A DNA stretch of 64,000 nucleotides from Pseudoalteromonas rubra (GCF_000238295.3 NZ_AHCD03000034.1:62001-126000), one strand, 5' to 3'. Numbered from the stretch's first letter, positions 26,779 through 35,986 are shown. The notes: generated by a model not told the origin, from the letters alone. Program-made: numbers and translations.

Positions 26779-26792
26779 TGACACCGGTATCA
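26779..26792. promoter_or_regulatory. LacI-family operator-like palindrome O2
   Basis: TGACACCGGTATCA is a near-perfect palindrome with a central CG. Its centre is 66 bases from that of O1, a spacing of roughly six helical turns that would allow looping or cooperative binding. It lies in the shared region of pgi and the LacI-type gene. Confidence 0.6.
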
Positions 26793-27007
26793 TTAATTTA
26801 TTTGGTAGAATTTTTGCTGCTAATTTAAGAGCAAATTGGATAGACTAGAAACAACAAATGATCATTTTATGAAATCAAGGCACGGACTATACCGAGTGAA
26901 AACCTGAGTGCTAGTCATCAGGAATGCGCAATGATCGCGCTATAAAGTGCATGGTTAAGCACTTGTACACAATATAGTACCACCTTCTCTCACAGAAGAA
27001 AAACAAG

Positions 27008-28045
27008 ATGAAAGTAACCATCAACGATGTAGCAAAACATGCAGGCGTGTCGATGAAAACCGTATCGCGCGTGATTAACAAGGAACCATCGGTACGCAAA
27101 AAAACCTATGATCAGGTAATGCAAGCCGTAAAAGAGCTCAATTATCAACCCAATACTGCCGCACGTAACCTGGCAGGCACATCATCGTTTGCCATAGGAT
27201 TGGTTTATGACAACCCAAATGCCTACTACATCATAGATATGCAAAACGGGGTACTTTCGCGCTGTAAAGAAGAAGGCTATGAGCTGGTGATCCACCCCTG
27301 CAATGCACAGCAAAAAGATATGCAAGCTGAAATCGCAACTATGATCAAACGCTCTCGACTTGCAGGCCTGGTTCTGACTCCCCCGCTATCTGAGCAACAA
27401 CCCATTATTGATATGCTGGATGAACTCGGCGTCAGCTATGTACGACTCTTGTCGGGCCACAATGAAGACGAAGAAGAAAAATCGAAAAACTGTATCTATG
27501 TAGACGATTTTGCAGCCGCTTACGAAATTACAGAGCACTTGCTTTCGCTGGGACATAAACACATTGCGTTTGTCTGCGGTGATGAAGAGCACAAATCGAC
27601 CACAGAACGCCTGGCAGGCTATAAACAGGCATTGGCTGATCATCAGATAGCCTTTAATGAGGACTTCATACACAAAGGCACCTATTCGTTCGAATCCGGT
27701 GTTAAGGGTGCTAAAGCGCTACTTGAAGATGGTAACCCGAATAAGATCACCGCAATTTTAGGCGGTAACGATGAGGTGGCCGCTGGTGCGTTATTTGCGG
27801 CTCGTTTGATGAACATTGAGATCCCGGCGCAACTTTCTATCTCCGGGTTCGAGGACTCCCCGTTCTCGCGTCAGACCTGGCCAAAACTTACCACGGCACA
27901 TCAGGCTAATGATGTGATTTCCGAACATGCTGCAAGGCTGCTTTTCTCTAAAACCCGTGGCAGTCGAAATCAGGACAAAGACATCACCACTACTTTTACG
28001 CCCAATATGGTGGTACGAGAAAGTACCGGTCCGGCGCCACAATAA
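27008..28045 (+). CDS. LacI-family transcriptional regulator
   Basis: A 345-residue repressor-type protein. The N-terminal helix-turn-helix is TINDVAKHAGVSMKTVSRVIN (about residues 3-23), followed by the hinge helix NTAARNLAGTSS. A periplasmic-binding-protein-like sensor domain runs from about 60 to 335, with SGFEDSPFSRQTWPKLTT. It is divergent from pgi with two operators between them, so it probably senses a sugar or sugar phosphate and controls pgi, itself or distant catabolic genes. The ligand cannot be determined here. Confidence 0.93.
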   Translation: MKVTINDVAKHAGVSMKTVSRVINKEPSVRKKTYDQVMQAVKELNYQPNTAARNLAGTSSFAIGLVYDNPNAYYIIDMQNGVLSRCKEEGYELVIHPCNAQQKDMQAEIATMIKRSRLAGLVLTPPLSEQQPIIDMLDELGVSYVRLLSGHNEDEEEKSKNCIYVDDFAAAYEITEHLLSLGHKHIAFVCGDEEHKSTTERLAGYKQALADHQIAFNEDFIHKGTYSFESGVKGAKALLEDGNPNKITAILGGNDEVAAGALFAARLMNIEIPAQLSISGFEDSPFSRQTWPKLTTAHQANDVISEHAARLLFSKTRGSRNQDKDITTTFTPNMVVRESTGPAPQ

Positions 28046-28053
28046 AGACTTTG

Positions 28054-28072
28054 CCCCGGCATGACCGGGGCT
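28054..28072. terminator. Hairpin between convergent genes
   Basis: GCCCCGG-CATGA-CCGGGGC forms a perfect seven-base-pair GC-rich stem, nine bases after the LacI-type stop and eight before the end of the convergent fusion gene. T tracts are short, so termination strength is uncertain. Confidence 0.6.
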
Positions 28073-28080
28073 TCAGCATA

Positions 28081-30324
28081 CTAATTTAACGCCAGTCCAC
28101 CTGCCAGGTTCGCGACCCTATCAAACCCTAGCATAGCCAGCGTGTTACCAGCCTGCATCGAACGATTACCGGTACGACACACCAACAGATAATGCTGCGA
28201 TGAGTCAAGCGCCCCATTTCGCAATACGTCGGTCATTCTGCTTAGTGGAATATTCAGCACCCGGCCAACCGCGAGATTGCCAAACAGTTCAGTGATCCCA
28301 CGGCGTGAGACATCGGACTCATACGGTTCCCGGCAATCAATGATCATTCCTTCATGACATTGTAACCACTCTTCTGCGGCCGATCTGTTCAGCGCTTTCA
28401 CCGCAGGCACAGCCGAGTCCATCAAGGCCCCCAGGAAGCGCTCTCTGAATGTGCTGGAATCGCTGTCTATGCTGGCTTTTTGCTCAATAAACTCATCGGT
28501 TGAACAGGCCCCATTCAGCAGGCGACCCAGTAACGGGCTAACCTGTACTTGTGCATGCCAGTTAATTGCAAAGCACTGTTGATAATCCAGCGCACTACAG
28601 ATCAAACTATTGTCATCCAGTATTTCATTGAGCCGTAGTAGCGTTCCAGCCATAGAAGCCGCGCAGGCAGCCTCTCCCTGACTATCACCAAGCCCCTGGG
28701 GCAGTAACAGCTTGCCGGCAAAACAGGCAGATACATCATCGCCCTGCATCAATAAATAACAACGATTTTCCGACTCTCTCTCAGTACCTGGTAGTTGTAT
28801 CAGGGACTCTTGCAATAATCCGTGTGTGCCGTCCACGGGCCAGCCAAAGTCATCCAAGGCCTTGTCATCAATCAGGTTATGAGACAACAAATTCACAGCA
28901 TCTCTTGCTTGCTCACTCAGATGGGTTTTCAACAATGCCCTGCAGCCCAGCCCTTGTTTATCCAGCAAGCGTTGTAAACGAGGAACTAACTCAGGTACGG
29001 GGTCCACGATAACAGCCTGTTTATCGGGTGTAACATAGAGCCAGCAACAGGCGCCCTGATGACGTAGCTGAGTTAAGCCCACTGCGCAGGCTTCCTGCTC
29101 AGGTGCGGTGCTGTCTGAAACCACCAGGCAGTTGTTCTCCAGTATCGGCTGAAGGCTTTTTAATGCCTCACAGGCCTGGCGGATCTGGGCTTCACTATCG
29201 GCCGGGCCAAACGACAGCCGGATGGCATTTTCACTTTGCCAGTCCGGGACATTCATTGCGTCAAGCACAAAGCTGCGACTTGAGCCTGAACTACAGGCAG
29301 ATCCTCCGCTGACACGTATCCCCGCAGCATCCAGCAGATCAATGACCTCTTTATTAGTCAGGTGATCCACCGAGAAGTTAAGCGTTGTTGGTACAGACAG
29401 CGCAAAGTCATGATGAAAAGTGACCTGCTTAAAAGTCGTTTCAATGGCTTCGGCCAACATACTGCGGTGTTTTTCAAGCTGCTCTACCGGATTAAAAGGC
29501 GAGTTTTCTTTATCCAGCAGCATATCAAAGAGCGTACTGAGTGCCGCAATGCCGGGAATATTTTCCGTACCTGAACGCATCCCCGATTCCTGACCACCGC
29601 CCGCAATAAAGGGCGTGTATGGACTGCCACTGCGAATATACAAAAAGCCGATGCCTTTTGGTGCATAGAGCTTATGGCCAGAAAACGGCGCATAATCTAT
29701 TGTGGTCTGTGACAACTGCAACGGCAACTTACCTAAAGCCTGAACACAGTCGACCATCCAGGCCGTTTTTGCGTTGCCTTCACGGATCACTTGCTCAAGT
29801 CTGAGCAAATCTTGCTTGATACCTGTTTCATTGTTAGCCGCCATAGTACAGATCATCACAGCCTGTTCAACATGCTCTGCAATAAAATCCAGATCCAGTA
29901 TCCCTTTTGAATCGACAGGTATTTCCAGGATCTGTGCATCCAGACCTAATAACCGATTCCAGTGTTTTAAGGTATTCGGCACCGCTTTATGTTCCGTTGC
30001 GCCATACATCAGCACCGGCTTTTCGTATGCCTTATCGGCGCGTTGCACATAATCGCTCAGAGCCGAGACGATGGCCGTTTGGATCCCTTCTGTCGCACCA
30101 GAGGTAAAAAGCAGCTCTCCGCTCGTCGCCCCAATCACCTCTCGACCTTTATTTCGGGCCTCTTCCATCAAGTGCTTGGCCTGCACGCCCGTAATGTGGG
30201 CACTCGAAGGGTTACCAAAACACACTTGCATGGTATGCACCACGACTTTTGCAATCTCGGGTAATACCGGCGTAGTGGCATTGGCATCGAGGTAGATTAA
30301 TTGGTCTTGTTCAGACTGGATCAC
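28081..30324 (-). CDS. Cysteine desulfurase / degenerate metallo-beta-lactamase / rhodanese fusion
   Basis: A 747-residue three-part sulfur-transfer protein. Residues 1-395 are a NifS/IscS-like cysteine desulfurase, with DANATTP, the PLP lysine in SGHK (Lys218) and the persulfide Cys344 in SGGSACSSG. Residues 415-610 resemble an ETHE1-like metallo-beta-lactamase fold that has lost its metal ligands: the usual THxHADH is THLSEQA and the AHDY position reads ALDY. Residues 645-747 are a rhodanese domain with active loop VCRTGNRS (Cys716). The GTG start is chosen for GGAG six bases upstream. It is monocistronic. Sulfur could pass from desulfurase to rhodanese inside one chain. Confidence 0.88.
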   Translation of the reverse strand: MIQSEQDQLIYLDANATTPVLPEIAKVVVHTMQVCFGNPSSAHITGVQAKHLMEEARNKGREVIGATSGELLFTSGATEGIQTAIVSALSDYVQRADKAYEKPVLMYGATEHKAVPNTLKHWNRLLGLDAQILEIPVDSKGILDLDFIAEHVEQAVMICTMAANNETGIKQDLLRLEQVIREGNAKTAWMVDCVQALGKLPLQLSQTTIDYAPFSGHKLYAPKGIGFLYIRSGSPYTPFIAGGGQESGMRSGTENIPGIAALSTLFDMLLDKENSPFNPVEQLEKHRSMLAEAIETTFKQVTFHHDFALSVPTTLNFSVDHLTNKEVIDLLDAAGIRVSGGSACSSGSSRSFVLDAMNVPDWQSENAIRLSFGPADSEAQIRQACEALKSLQPILENNCLVVSDSTAPEQEACAVGLTQLRHQGACCWLYVTPDKQAVIVDPVPELVPRLQRLLDKQGLGCRALLKTHLSEQARDAVNLLSHNLIDDKALDDFGWPVDGTHGLLQESLIQLPGTERESENRCYLLMQGDDVSACFAGKLLLPQGLGDSQGEAACAASMAGTLLRLNEILDDNSLICSALDYQQCFAINWHAQVQVSPLLGRLLNGACSTDEFIEQKASIDSDSSTFRERFLGALMDSAVPAVKALNRSAAEEWLQCHEGMIIDCREPYESDVSRRGITELFGNLAVGRVLNIPLSRMTDVLRNGALDSSQHYLLVCRTGNRSMQAGNTLAMLGFDRVANLAGGLALN

Positions 30325-30498
30325 ACGGCGCTCCTTTATAACAATATAGAATATCTTATTCCATTCTACACAAAAGGCGCAACAAGCATAATAATCATTT
30401 GCTGTATAAATGAAGATCGTTATTCCAAAATGGTACAAGATAACATTTGGGGGAGACAGGAAAGAACGAGGTGACGCAGGCGCGCCACCTGTTGTAGA

Positions 30499-31575
30499 TT
30501 ATTTGGCCTCAGATGCGAGGTATTCCTGTTGCTGTGTTGACCAGGCATTGAGCAGGGCTTTGACTAAAGAGGCCAGCGGAATGGCAAAAAAGACCCCCCA
30601 GAACCCCCACAAACCGCCAAAAAACAGGACTGCGACGATAATGTATACCGGGTTCAGGTCTACCGCTTCAGAAAACAGCAGCGGCACCAACACGTTGCCA
30701 TCCAAAGCCTGGATCACTCCATAGACCACCAATACAGTCCAAAACTCTGGCGCAATACCAAATTGAAACAACGCCACGGCAGCCACAGGCAAAGTCACCA
30801 CCGCAGCCCCAATGAAGGGGATCAACACCGAGAAACCCACCAGGGTGCCAAGTAAGGCTGCATAACGCAAATCCAACACAGTGAAGGCAATAAAACTGGA
30901 TAACCCGACAATCACAATTTCAATGACTTTACCCCGAATGTAGTTCATGATCTGATGGTCCATTTCTTCCCACACCTGATTGATCAGACGTCTTTCTTTT
31001 GGCACCAACTGCAACAACCCGGCGGTGAGCTGGGTTTTATCTTTCAACATGAAAAACACCAACAAAGGCACCAGGACTAAGTAAATAAGCCAGGCCACCA
31101 CATCTTTTATTGATGTCAGAGAGGCAGAGACCACCTGTTGGCCAAAATCAAACAACTTAGTTTCCACCGCTCCCACAAGGTTTTGAACCTGCTCTGTCGA
31201 TATCAGATTTGGGTAATTGTCAGGTAAATGAAGCAGATAATATTTGCCTTCTTCAATCATAGTCGGGGCTTCTTGCACCAGGTTACTGGTTTGCGCCCAC
31301 AGCACTGGCAAAATGCCAAACATCAGTGCCAGCATGACGCTCACAAAGACCAGCATCACGAGGTTGGTCGCCATCTGCCGGCTGGGCACCACCCGCTGCA
31401 GATGCGTTACAGGCCAATCCAGCAAATAGGCTATAACGATGGCCACTAACACGGGAATAATGAAAGTCCCAAAAAAGTATAACAGTGCAGCCATCGCCAG
31501 CAGCATCAGCAGTAAGGTCACAGAATTGGGATCTGAAAACTTGGCCCGATACCAGGATTTAATGAGTTCAATCAT
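30499..31575 (-). CDS. AI-2E/PerM-family membrane permease
   Basis: A 358-residue inner-membrane protein with about seven to eight hydrophobic segments and the family core (LIPFIGAAVVTLPVAAVALFQ and ALDGNVLVPLLFSEAVDLNP). PerM homologues adjoin bepA in related genomes. Proposed roles of the family range from signal-molecule export to ion antiport, and the substrate is not known here. Its start overlaps the end of the TusA-like gene by eight bases, so the two are co-translated. Confidence 0.9.
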   Translation of the reverse strand: MIELIKSWYRAKFSDPNSVTLLLMLLAMAALLYFFGTFIIPVLVAIVIAYLLDWPVTHLQRVVPSRQMATNLVMLVFVSVMLALMFGILPVLWAQTSNLVQEAPTMIEEGKYYLLHLPDNYPNLISTEQVQNLVGAVETKLFDFGQQVVSASLTSIKDVVAWLIYLVLVPLLVFFMLKDKTQLTAGLLQLVPKERRLINQVWEEMDHQIMNYIRGKVIEIVIVGLSSFIAFTVLDLRYAALLGTLVGFSVLIPFIGAAVVTLPVAAVALFQFGIAPEFWTVLVVYGVIQALDGNVLVPLLFSEAVDLNPVYIIVAVLFFGGLWGFWGVFFAIPLASLVKALLNAWSTQQQEYLASEAK

Positions 31576-31792
31576 CTATACACTCCACTTGTATAAAAAA
31601 TGGTTCTGACTGCTGATTATGTTGAAATACCATATCTTGATTGTCTAAATAGCGCATTACATCTCGCAAGTCTTGTTCTTTTGTGTAAAAAAAGCGCACG
31701 GCTTTTGCTTTGATTTTCGCCTCTTTAAGCTGCCACTTAAACTGGACAAAAAGCTGCGGACACTGAAACGGTCGTAAATCACATTCAATCAC
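31568..31792 (-). CDS. TusA-family sulfurtransferase-like protein
   Basis: A small protein of about 74 residues with the TusA signature region CDLRPFQCPQLFVQFKWQLKE, where the CP dipeptide carries the transferable sulfur in the family; the usual CPxP is CPQL. The GTG at 31792 places the DLR motif four residues after the start, as in relatives. A TTG at 31825 would add 11 residues. It overlaps the PerM-like gene by eight bases. The fusion with sulfur-transfer domains 1.2 kb away is not in the same transcript unit with certainty. Confidence 0.72.
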   Translation of the reverse strand: MIECDLRPFQCPQLFVQFKWQLKEAKIKAKAVRFFYTKEQDLRDVMRYLDNQDMVFQHNQQSEPFFIQVECIDD

Positions 31793-31904
31793 TCTGTTTT
31801 GAGCCTTCTTTAATTTTACTTTCAACCTGTTACAACTCTTAGCCTGTGCCGGAGCACAGTTCGGGTTTGCTCTGTGCGTAAACCGTATAGCCTGAACCCG
31901 GTCA

Positions 31905-32615
31905 ATGCGTTATCCTTATAAAAGAGATAGTGATTTTTCGGATTTTCACATGCCTGGTGTAAACAACAAGGCGCGTTTGCCTGACAACCCAACCTTAAAA
32001 GAAATAAACTGGTTTAAAAAACAAATTAACTGGGGTGAGTTGCCACCATTTTATCATCTTGTCGCCTCTTCAGTTAGTGAAGGCGAAGGTATTTTTCAAC
32101 ATGGATTTGATCATGCCGTTAAGCGCCTGCTCGACAAGCGCAACTGGAATTTATCTCTGCTTGGCGGATATGAAGACAGCAACGGTATCATCCACTGCGA
32201 CAAGGCTCCGGCCTTAGCGCTTCATCAAGTGTTTACGGACCGTGGCTTTGAGTTATGGGCTTACCCTATCGCCAAGGGGGTTAAAGTAGACCGTTATCTG
32301 AAAGACAATAAATATCTTGAGTTTAACGTCTGGGACCCACATACCATGAAAGTGCTGCTGCGGTTTAACCAGCTCCACAAGTTTATCGCATTTTATTTCG
32401 ACAGAGGTGACACCGCAGACAAAGCCTTGATTTTGCATGCACACAAAGTGGTCTATAAAACATTAAACATGCTGCAAAGAGAATTGAACGTTATCAAGGT
32501 TGATGGGGTCTCAATTAAAGATTTTTATATGTTGTGCGAAAAAGACGCCCGTGCGTGCAGCGATGAAATAGACATCGCCAAAATCATGCTGGGTGACGAA
32601 ACGAATAAGGACTAG
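31905..32615 (+). CDS. Conserved hypothetical protein, family not recognised
   Basis: A 236-residue soluble protein without signal peptide or membrane segments. It is rich in aromatic residues and histidines (NWGELPPFYHLVASSVSEGEG, WDPHTMKVLLRFNQLHKFIAFYFDRG), with one Cys pair near the C-terminus. I recognise no motif. It ends one base before the bepA start codon and is divergent from the TusA-like/PerM pair, so it may be co-transcribed with bepA. The ATG at 31905 has no strong ribosome site; Met16 is an alternative start. Confidence 0.75.
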   Translation: MRYPYKRDSDFSDFHMPGVNNKARLPDNPTLKEINWFKKQINWGELPPFYHLVASSVSEGEGIFQHGFDHAVKRLLDKRNWNLSLLGGYEDSNGIIHCDKAPALALHQVFTDRGFELWAYPIAKGVKVDRYLKDNKYLEFNVWDPHTMKVLLRFNQLHKFIAFYFDRGDTADKALILHAHKVVYKTLNMLQRELNVIKVDGVSIKDFYMLCEKDARACSDEIDIAKIMLGDETNKD

Positions 32616-32616
32616 A

Positions 32617-34068
32617 ATGCAGTTAAAAAAGCTGTTTCAGGCATCTCTATGTGCCCTGGCTTTGAGTATGTCAATCCCGGGCCAGGCTCAATCAACACTT
32701 AAACTGCCCGACTTGGGCACATCCGCAGTCCAAGTGTTGCCCATAGACAAAGAGCAAGCCATCGGCGAAATTATGATGATGCAGATCCGCTCAGGATCTA
32801 AGCTGGTGCAGGATCCGGTGCTCGATGAGTATTTGTCTACGCTCGGCAATAAGTTGGTTGCCAATGCTAACGATGTACGTTTTCCTTTTTCCTTTTTTTG
32901 GATTAATAACAAAGACATTAATGCGTTTGCCTTTTATGGCGGTCACGTTGGCGTGCATACGGGCCTGATGGCCCAGGCCGATAACGAAAGCCAGTTTGCT
33001 TCTGTACTGGGCCACGAAATAGCCCACGTGACCCAGCGTCACCTGGCACGCAGGATCCAACAAGCTAAAGACAATAGTGCCCTGACCATTGCAGGTATGA
33101 TCACCGGTATTCTGGCAACTGTGATAGCCCCGGATGCGGGTATGGCCATCCTCTCGGCCAGCTCAACACAATCAGCACTGAGTCAGCTTACTCACAGCCG
33201 CAAAGCTGAGCAAGAAGCCGACCGCTTCGGTATGCAGACCTTATACAATGCGGGATTCGACCCACATGCTTCCAGCGAGTTTCTGAGTAAACTGGCAGCC
33301 CAGGTACGCTTTAAAAATAAAGCGCCGGTGTTTTTAATGTCTCACCCACTGCCCGACTCACGGGTCTCGGACGTCCGCTTGCGTGCTCAACAATACGAGC
33401 AACGCTATGTACCCAGAAGCCCTCAGTTCCAGCTGGCCAAGAGCCGGGTTATTGCCAGATATCAGCTCGATAGTGAGTCAGCCCAGGCGTACTTTGAGCA
33501 GGCACTAAAGCGCTCATCAGAACTGGACAAAAGCGCCCTGGAATATGGTCTGGCCATTACTTTCCTGGATCAGGAAAAACTGGATAAAGCCCAAACAGTA
33601 ATGGACAAATTACTGCGTGCTGACCCCAATAACTTGTTTTATCTGGACGTATACACCGATCTGTTGCTGGCGAAGAAAGATTACGCTGGGATCACTAAGT
33701 TACTGGGTGAAAAACATCAACTCAGACCGAATAACCAGGTGATCACCCTGAACTACGCCAATGTTGCAATCAAAAGTGAGCAATATGATCTGGCTGAACA
33801 ACTACTGAAAGTCTTTTTGCTCGAAAAACCAGGTCATGTTTTGGCAAGGCAGCTACTCACTGATACATACAAAAAGATGGATGCCAAAGCCGATTACCAT
33901 GAAAGTCAGGCCAGTTTGCTCAGCCATTACGGCGCCTTTATGCGTGCTGCGGATGAAATTCAAAAAGCACTTAACCACGTGGAAAAGGAAGAAACCATTC
34001 GTCGCCTGCGCTTAAAAGCACTACTGACGCAATACCGTGATATGCAAAAAGAACTCGCCAAACTTTAG
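32617..34068 (+). CDS. bepA: Beta-barrel assembly-enhancing protease BepA
   Basis: Periplasmic M48 zinc metalloprotease and chaperone that helps LptD assembly and degrades stalled outer-membrane proteins. A signal peptide covers about residues 1-24 (ending GQAQ). The zinc site HEIAH is at 133-137 and a third ligand is in SRKAEQEADRFG. The C-terminal half is a tetratricopeptide repeat region. The 483-residue length fits BepA/YfgC. I start at 32617, with AAGGA upstream, instead of the in-frame start at 32593. It begins one base after the hypothetical gene. Confidence 0.95.
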   Translation: MQLKKLFQASLCALALSMSIPGQAQSTLKLPDLGTSAVQVLPIDKEQAIGEIMMMQIRSGSKLVQDPVLDEYLSTLGNKLVANANDVRFPFSFFWINNKDINAFAFYGGHVGVHTGLMAQADNESQFASVLGHEIAHVTQRHLARRIQQAKDNSALTIAGMITGILATVIAPDAGMAILSASSTQSALSQLTHSRKAEQEADRFGMQTLYNAGFDPHASSEFLSKLAAQVRFKNKAPVFLMSHPLPDSRVSDVRLRAQQYEQRYVPRSPQFQLAKSRVIARYQLDSESAQAYFEQALKRSSELDKSALEYGLAITFLDQEKLDKAQTVMDKLLRADPNNLFYLDVYTDLLLAKKDYAGITKLLGEKHQLRPNNQVITLNYANVAIKSEQYDLAEQLLKVFLLEKPGHVLARQLLTDTYKKMDAKADYHESQASLLSHYGAFMRAADEIQKALNHVEKEETIRRLRLKALLTQYRDMQKELAKL

Positions 34069-34263
34069 TTTACCTGCTGTACCATGAGCACAGCCATGTT
34101 GCCGTGGCGTTCATGGTGCAACTTTGCCTCTGCCCTCCTCAACCTCCTGACGCACCGCTTGGTTATACACTGCTACTTAGCCTGAAAAACATAGGCAGGG
34201 CTTACAGGATACGATACAATTTGCGCCAAATTAGATAAGTACTATTACCGTAAAGGATCTTGT

Positions 34264-34611
34264 ATGTCTGTTACGATTTATCACAACCCTCGTTGTTCAA
34301 AATCTCGTGAAACGCTGGCTCTGCTGGAATCTCGTGATATTCAACCTGACGTCGTCGAATATCTGAAAACCCCCATCGACGCAGACACGCTAAGTGGCCT
34401 GCTGCAAAAACTGGGTTTTACCTCAGCACACCAGCTGGTACGCAGCAAAGAAGCACTCTACAAAGAGCTGAGCCTGAGCAAAGACAGCGACGAAGCGCAT
34501 CTGCGTCAGGCAATGCTGGACAACCCAAAACTCATTGAAAGACCTATCGTGGTTAAAGGTGATAAAGCCGCCATTGGCCGACCGCCTGAGTCTGTACTGG
34601 ATATTCTGTGA
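34264..34611 (+). CDS. arsC: ArsC-family arsenate reductase-like protein
   Basis: Glutaredoxin-dependent arsenate reductase family (YfgD-like), 115 residues. The N-terminal catalytic cysteine is in YHNPRCSKSRETLALL (Cys11), followed by PDVVEYLKTP and the C-terminal conserved RPIVVKGDKAAIGRPPE. It is preceded by AAAGGATCTTGT. Its location between bepA and a WrbA-like gene is conserved housekeeping context, not an arsenic operon, so its physiological substrate may not be arsenate. Confidence 0.9.
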   Translation: MSVTIYHNPRCSKSRETLALLESRDIQPDVVEYLKTPIDADTLSGLLQKLGFTSAHQLVRSKEALYKELSLSKDSDEAHLRQAMLDNPKLIERPIVVKGDKAAIGRPPESVLDIL

Positions 34612-34615
34612 TCCT

Positions 34616-35167
34616 ATGCCTGAGATCTTAGTTTTATATCATTCAAGCCATGGCTCTGTTGCAGCAATGGCACATGAAATTGCAGACACACTGGAGTTTC
34701 ACGGCGCGCAAGTCAGACTTCGCACCTTCGTTGCGAAAGAAGCCCATGACATTGTGGTATCAAAGCAAGATCTCATTGACTGCGATGCGCTGGCATTTGG
34801 CACGCCCACCCGCTTTGGCATGATGGCGTCACAAGCCAAAACATTCTGGGAAACAACCAGTGATATTTGGCTCAAAGGCCAGCTAATCGATAAACCGGCA
34901 TGTGTGTTCTCTTCGTCCAGTAGTATGCATGGTGGCAACGAAGCGACCCTGCTTAATCTGTCTTTGCCGCTGTTACACCACGGTATGCTGCTGATGGGTG
35001 TACCTTATGATGTACCTGAGTTACTCTCTACCACCAGTGGTGGTACCCCCTATGGCGCAACCCATGTGGCAGGCATGGACAACAGCTGTGAGTTAAGCGA
35101 TACAGAGATAAAAATCTGCCGTGCACTTGCAAAACGACTGTTTACCATTAGCAATAAATTATCATGA
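34616..35167 (+). CDS. WrbA-like NAD(P)H:quinone oxidoreductase (flavodoxin family)
   Basis: A 183-residue FMN-binding protein with the phosphate loop LVLYHSSHGSVAAMAHEIAD and the segment ALAFGTPTRFGMMASQAKTFWE, plus GTPYGATHVAG near the end, as in WrbA-type quinone reductases. The ATG at 34616 is four bases after the arsC stop, so the genes are probably one transcript. Its end overlaps the start of the DUF2069 gene by four bases (ATGA). Confidence 0.88.
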   Translation: MPEILVLYHSSHGSVAAMAHEIADTLEFHGAQVRLRTFVAKEAHDIVVSKQDLIDCDALAFGTPTRFGMMASQAKTFWETTSDIWLKGQLIDKPACVFSSSSSMHGGNEATLLNLSLPLLHHGMLLMGVPYDVPELLSTTSGGTPYGATHVAGMDNSCELSDTEIKICRALAKRLFTISNKLS

Positions 35168-35616
35168 GTCAGATCCCTAAAAAAACCGTCACAAAACGCT
35201 TTCAAGCCTCAGCCCTTATTGGTTACGTGGGCTTGTTAATTCTTATGCCTTTATGGTTATTTGTGTTGGCACCCCGTGAGGGCTACAGCACAGGTTTCGT
35301 GTTTGCGGTGTATATTTTACCCCTGTTGTTGCCACTTAAAGGCATTATTCAGGACAAACCTTATACCTATGCCTGGGCCAACTTCATTGTGTTGATCTAC
35401 TTCACACATGGACTGACGCTGCTTTGGGTGTCTCCGCAAGAAATGCTGCTGATTTTACTTGAGCTCTTTTTTGCTACCTGTATGTTTATTGGCTGTACCT
35501 ATTACGCCAGACACCGAGGTCAGGAGCTGGGGTTGAAGATCCGCAAACTAAAGCAGGATTTAGCTGATGAGAAAGCAGCTTACGAGCAGGATAGCCCTAA
35601 GGACGAAGAAAGGTAA
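35164..35616 (+). CDS. DUF2069 membrane protein
   Basis: A 150-residue protein with four hydrophobic segments (about 19-36, 46-60, 69-85 and 91-110) and a charged coiled-coil-like tail (LKIRKLKQDLADEKAAYEQD). It matches the DUF2069 family, which typically sits next to wrbA-like genes in gammaproteobacteria. It overlaps the preceding gene by four bases. Function unknown. Confidence 0.85.
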   Translation: MSQIPKKTVTKRFQASALIGYVGLLILMPLWLFVLAPREGYSTGFVFAVYILPLLLPLKGIIQDKPYTYAWANFIVLIYFTHGLTLLWVSPQEMLLILLELFFATCMFIGCTYYARHRGQELGLKIRKLKQDLADEKAAYEQDSPKDEER

Positions 35617-35662
35617 CGCAATCAGGCCATGCATATTAACGCAGTGGCCTGAGCTGCAAATA

Positions 35663-35986
35663 CTAATTAGATAGTGGGCGTCCACCAGTGATTTTATTGG
35701 CACGCCCTTCTTCTTTGGCTTTTTCAGCCCGGCGGCGGCGCGCTTCTTTAGGATCGGCGATAAGTGGGCGATACACCTCAATCCGGTCACCAGCACGTAC
35801 TACGTGATTCAGCTTAACGGTTCTGTTCCACACACCCAGGCTCAGGTTCGTCGGATCAATTTCAGGACATCGTTCCAAAATACCACTTTGTAAAACCACT
35901 TGCTCCACCGAGGTTCCCTCTGCAACGTCGACACTGAGCGTGGTGGCCTTATCAGGCAACGCAAATACCACTTCAACCTGGATCAT
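35663..35986 (-). CDS. RnfH-family ubiquitin-like protein (RatB)
   Basis: A 107-residue UPF0125/RnfH protein with a beta-grasp fold core (MIQVEVVFALPDKATTL, VWNRTVKLNHVVRAGDRIEVYRPLIADPKEARRRRAEKAKEE). The Arg/Lys-rich tail is typical. It overlaps ratA by four bases (ATGA), the usual arrangement. It is convergent with the DUF2069 gene. Confidence 0.93.
   Translation of the reverse strand: MIQVEVVFALPDKATTLSVDVAEGTSVEQVVLQSGILERCPEIDPTNLSLGVWNRTVKLNHVVRAGDRIEVYRPLIADPKEARRRRAEKAKEEGRANKITGGRPLSN

Noticed and set aside
34264..34611. Arsenic-resistance operon
   Set aside because: The arsC-like gene lies in a conserved housekeeping block with bepA and wrbA-like genes; no arsB, acr3 or arsR is present.
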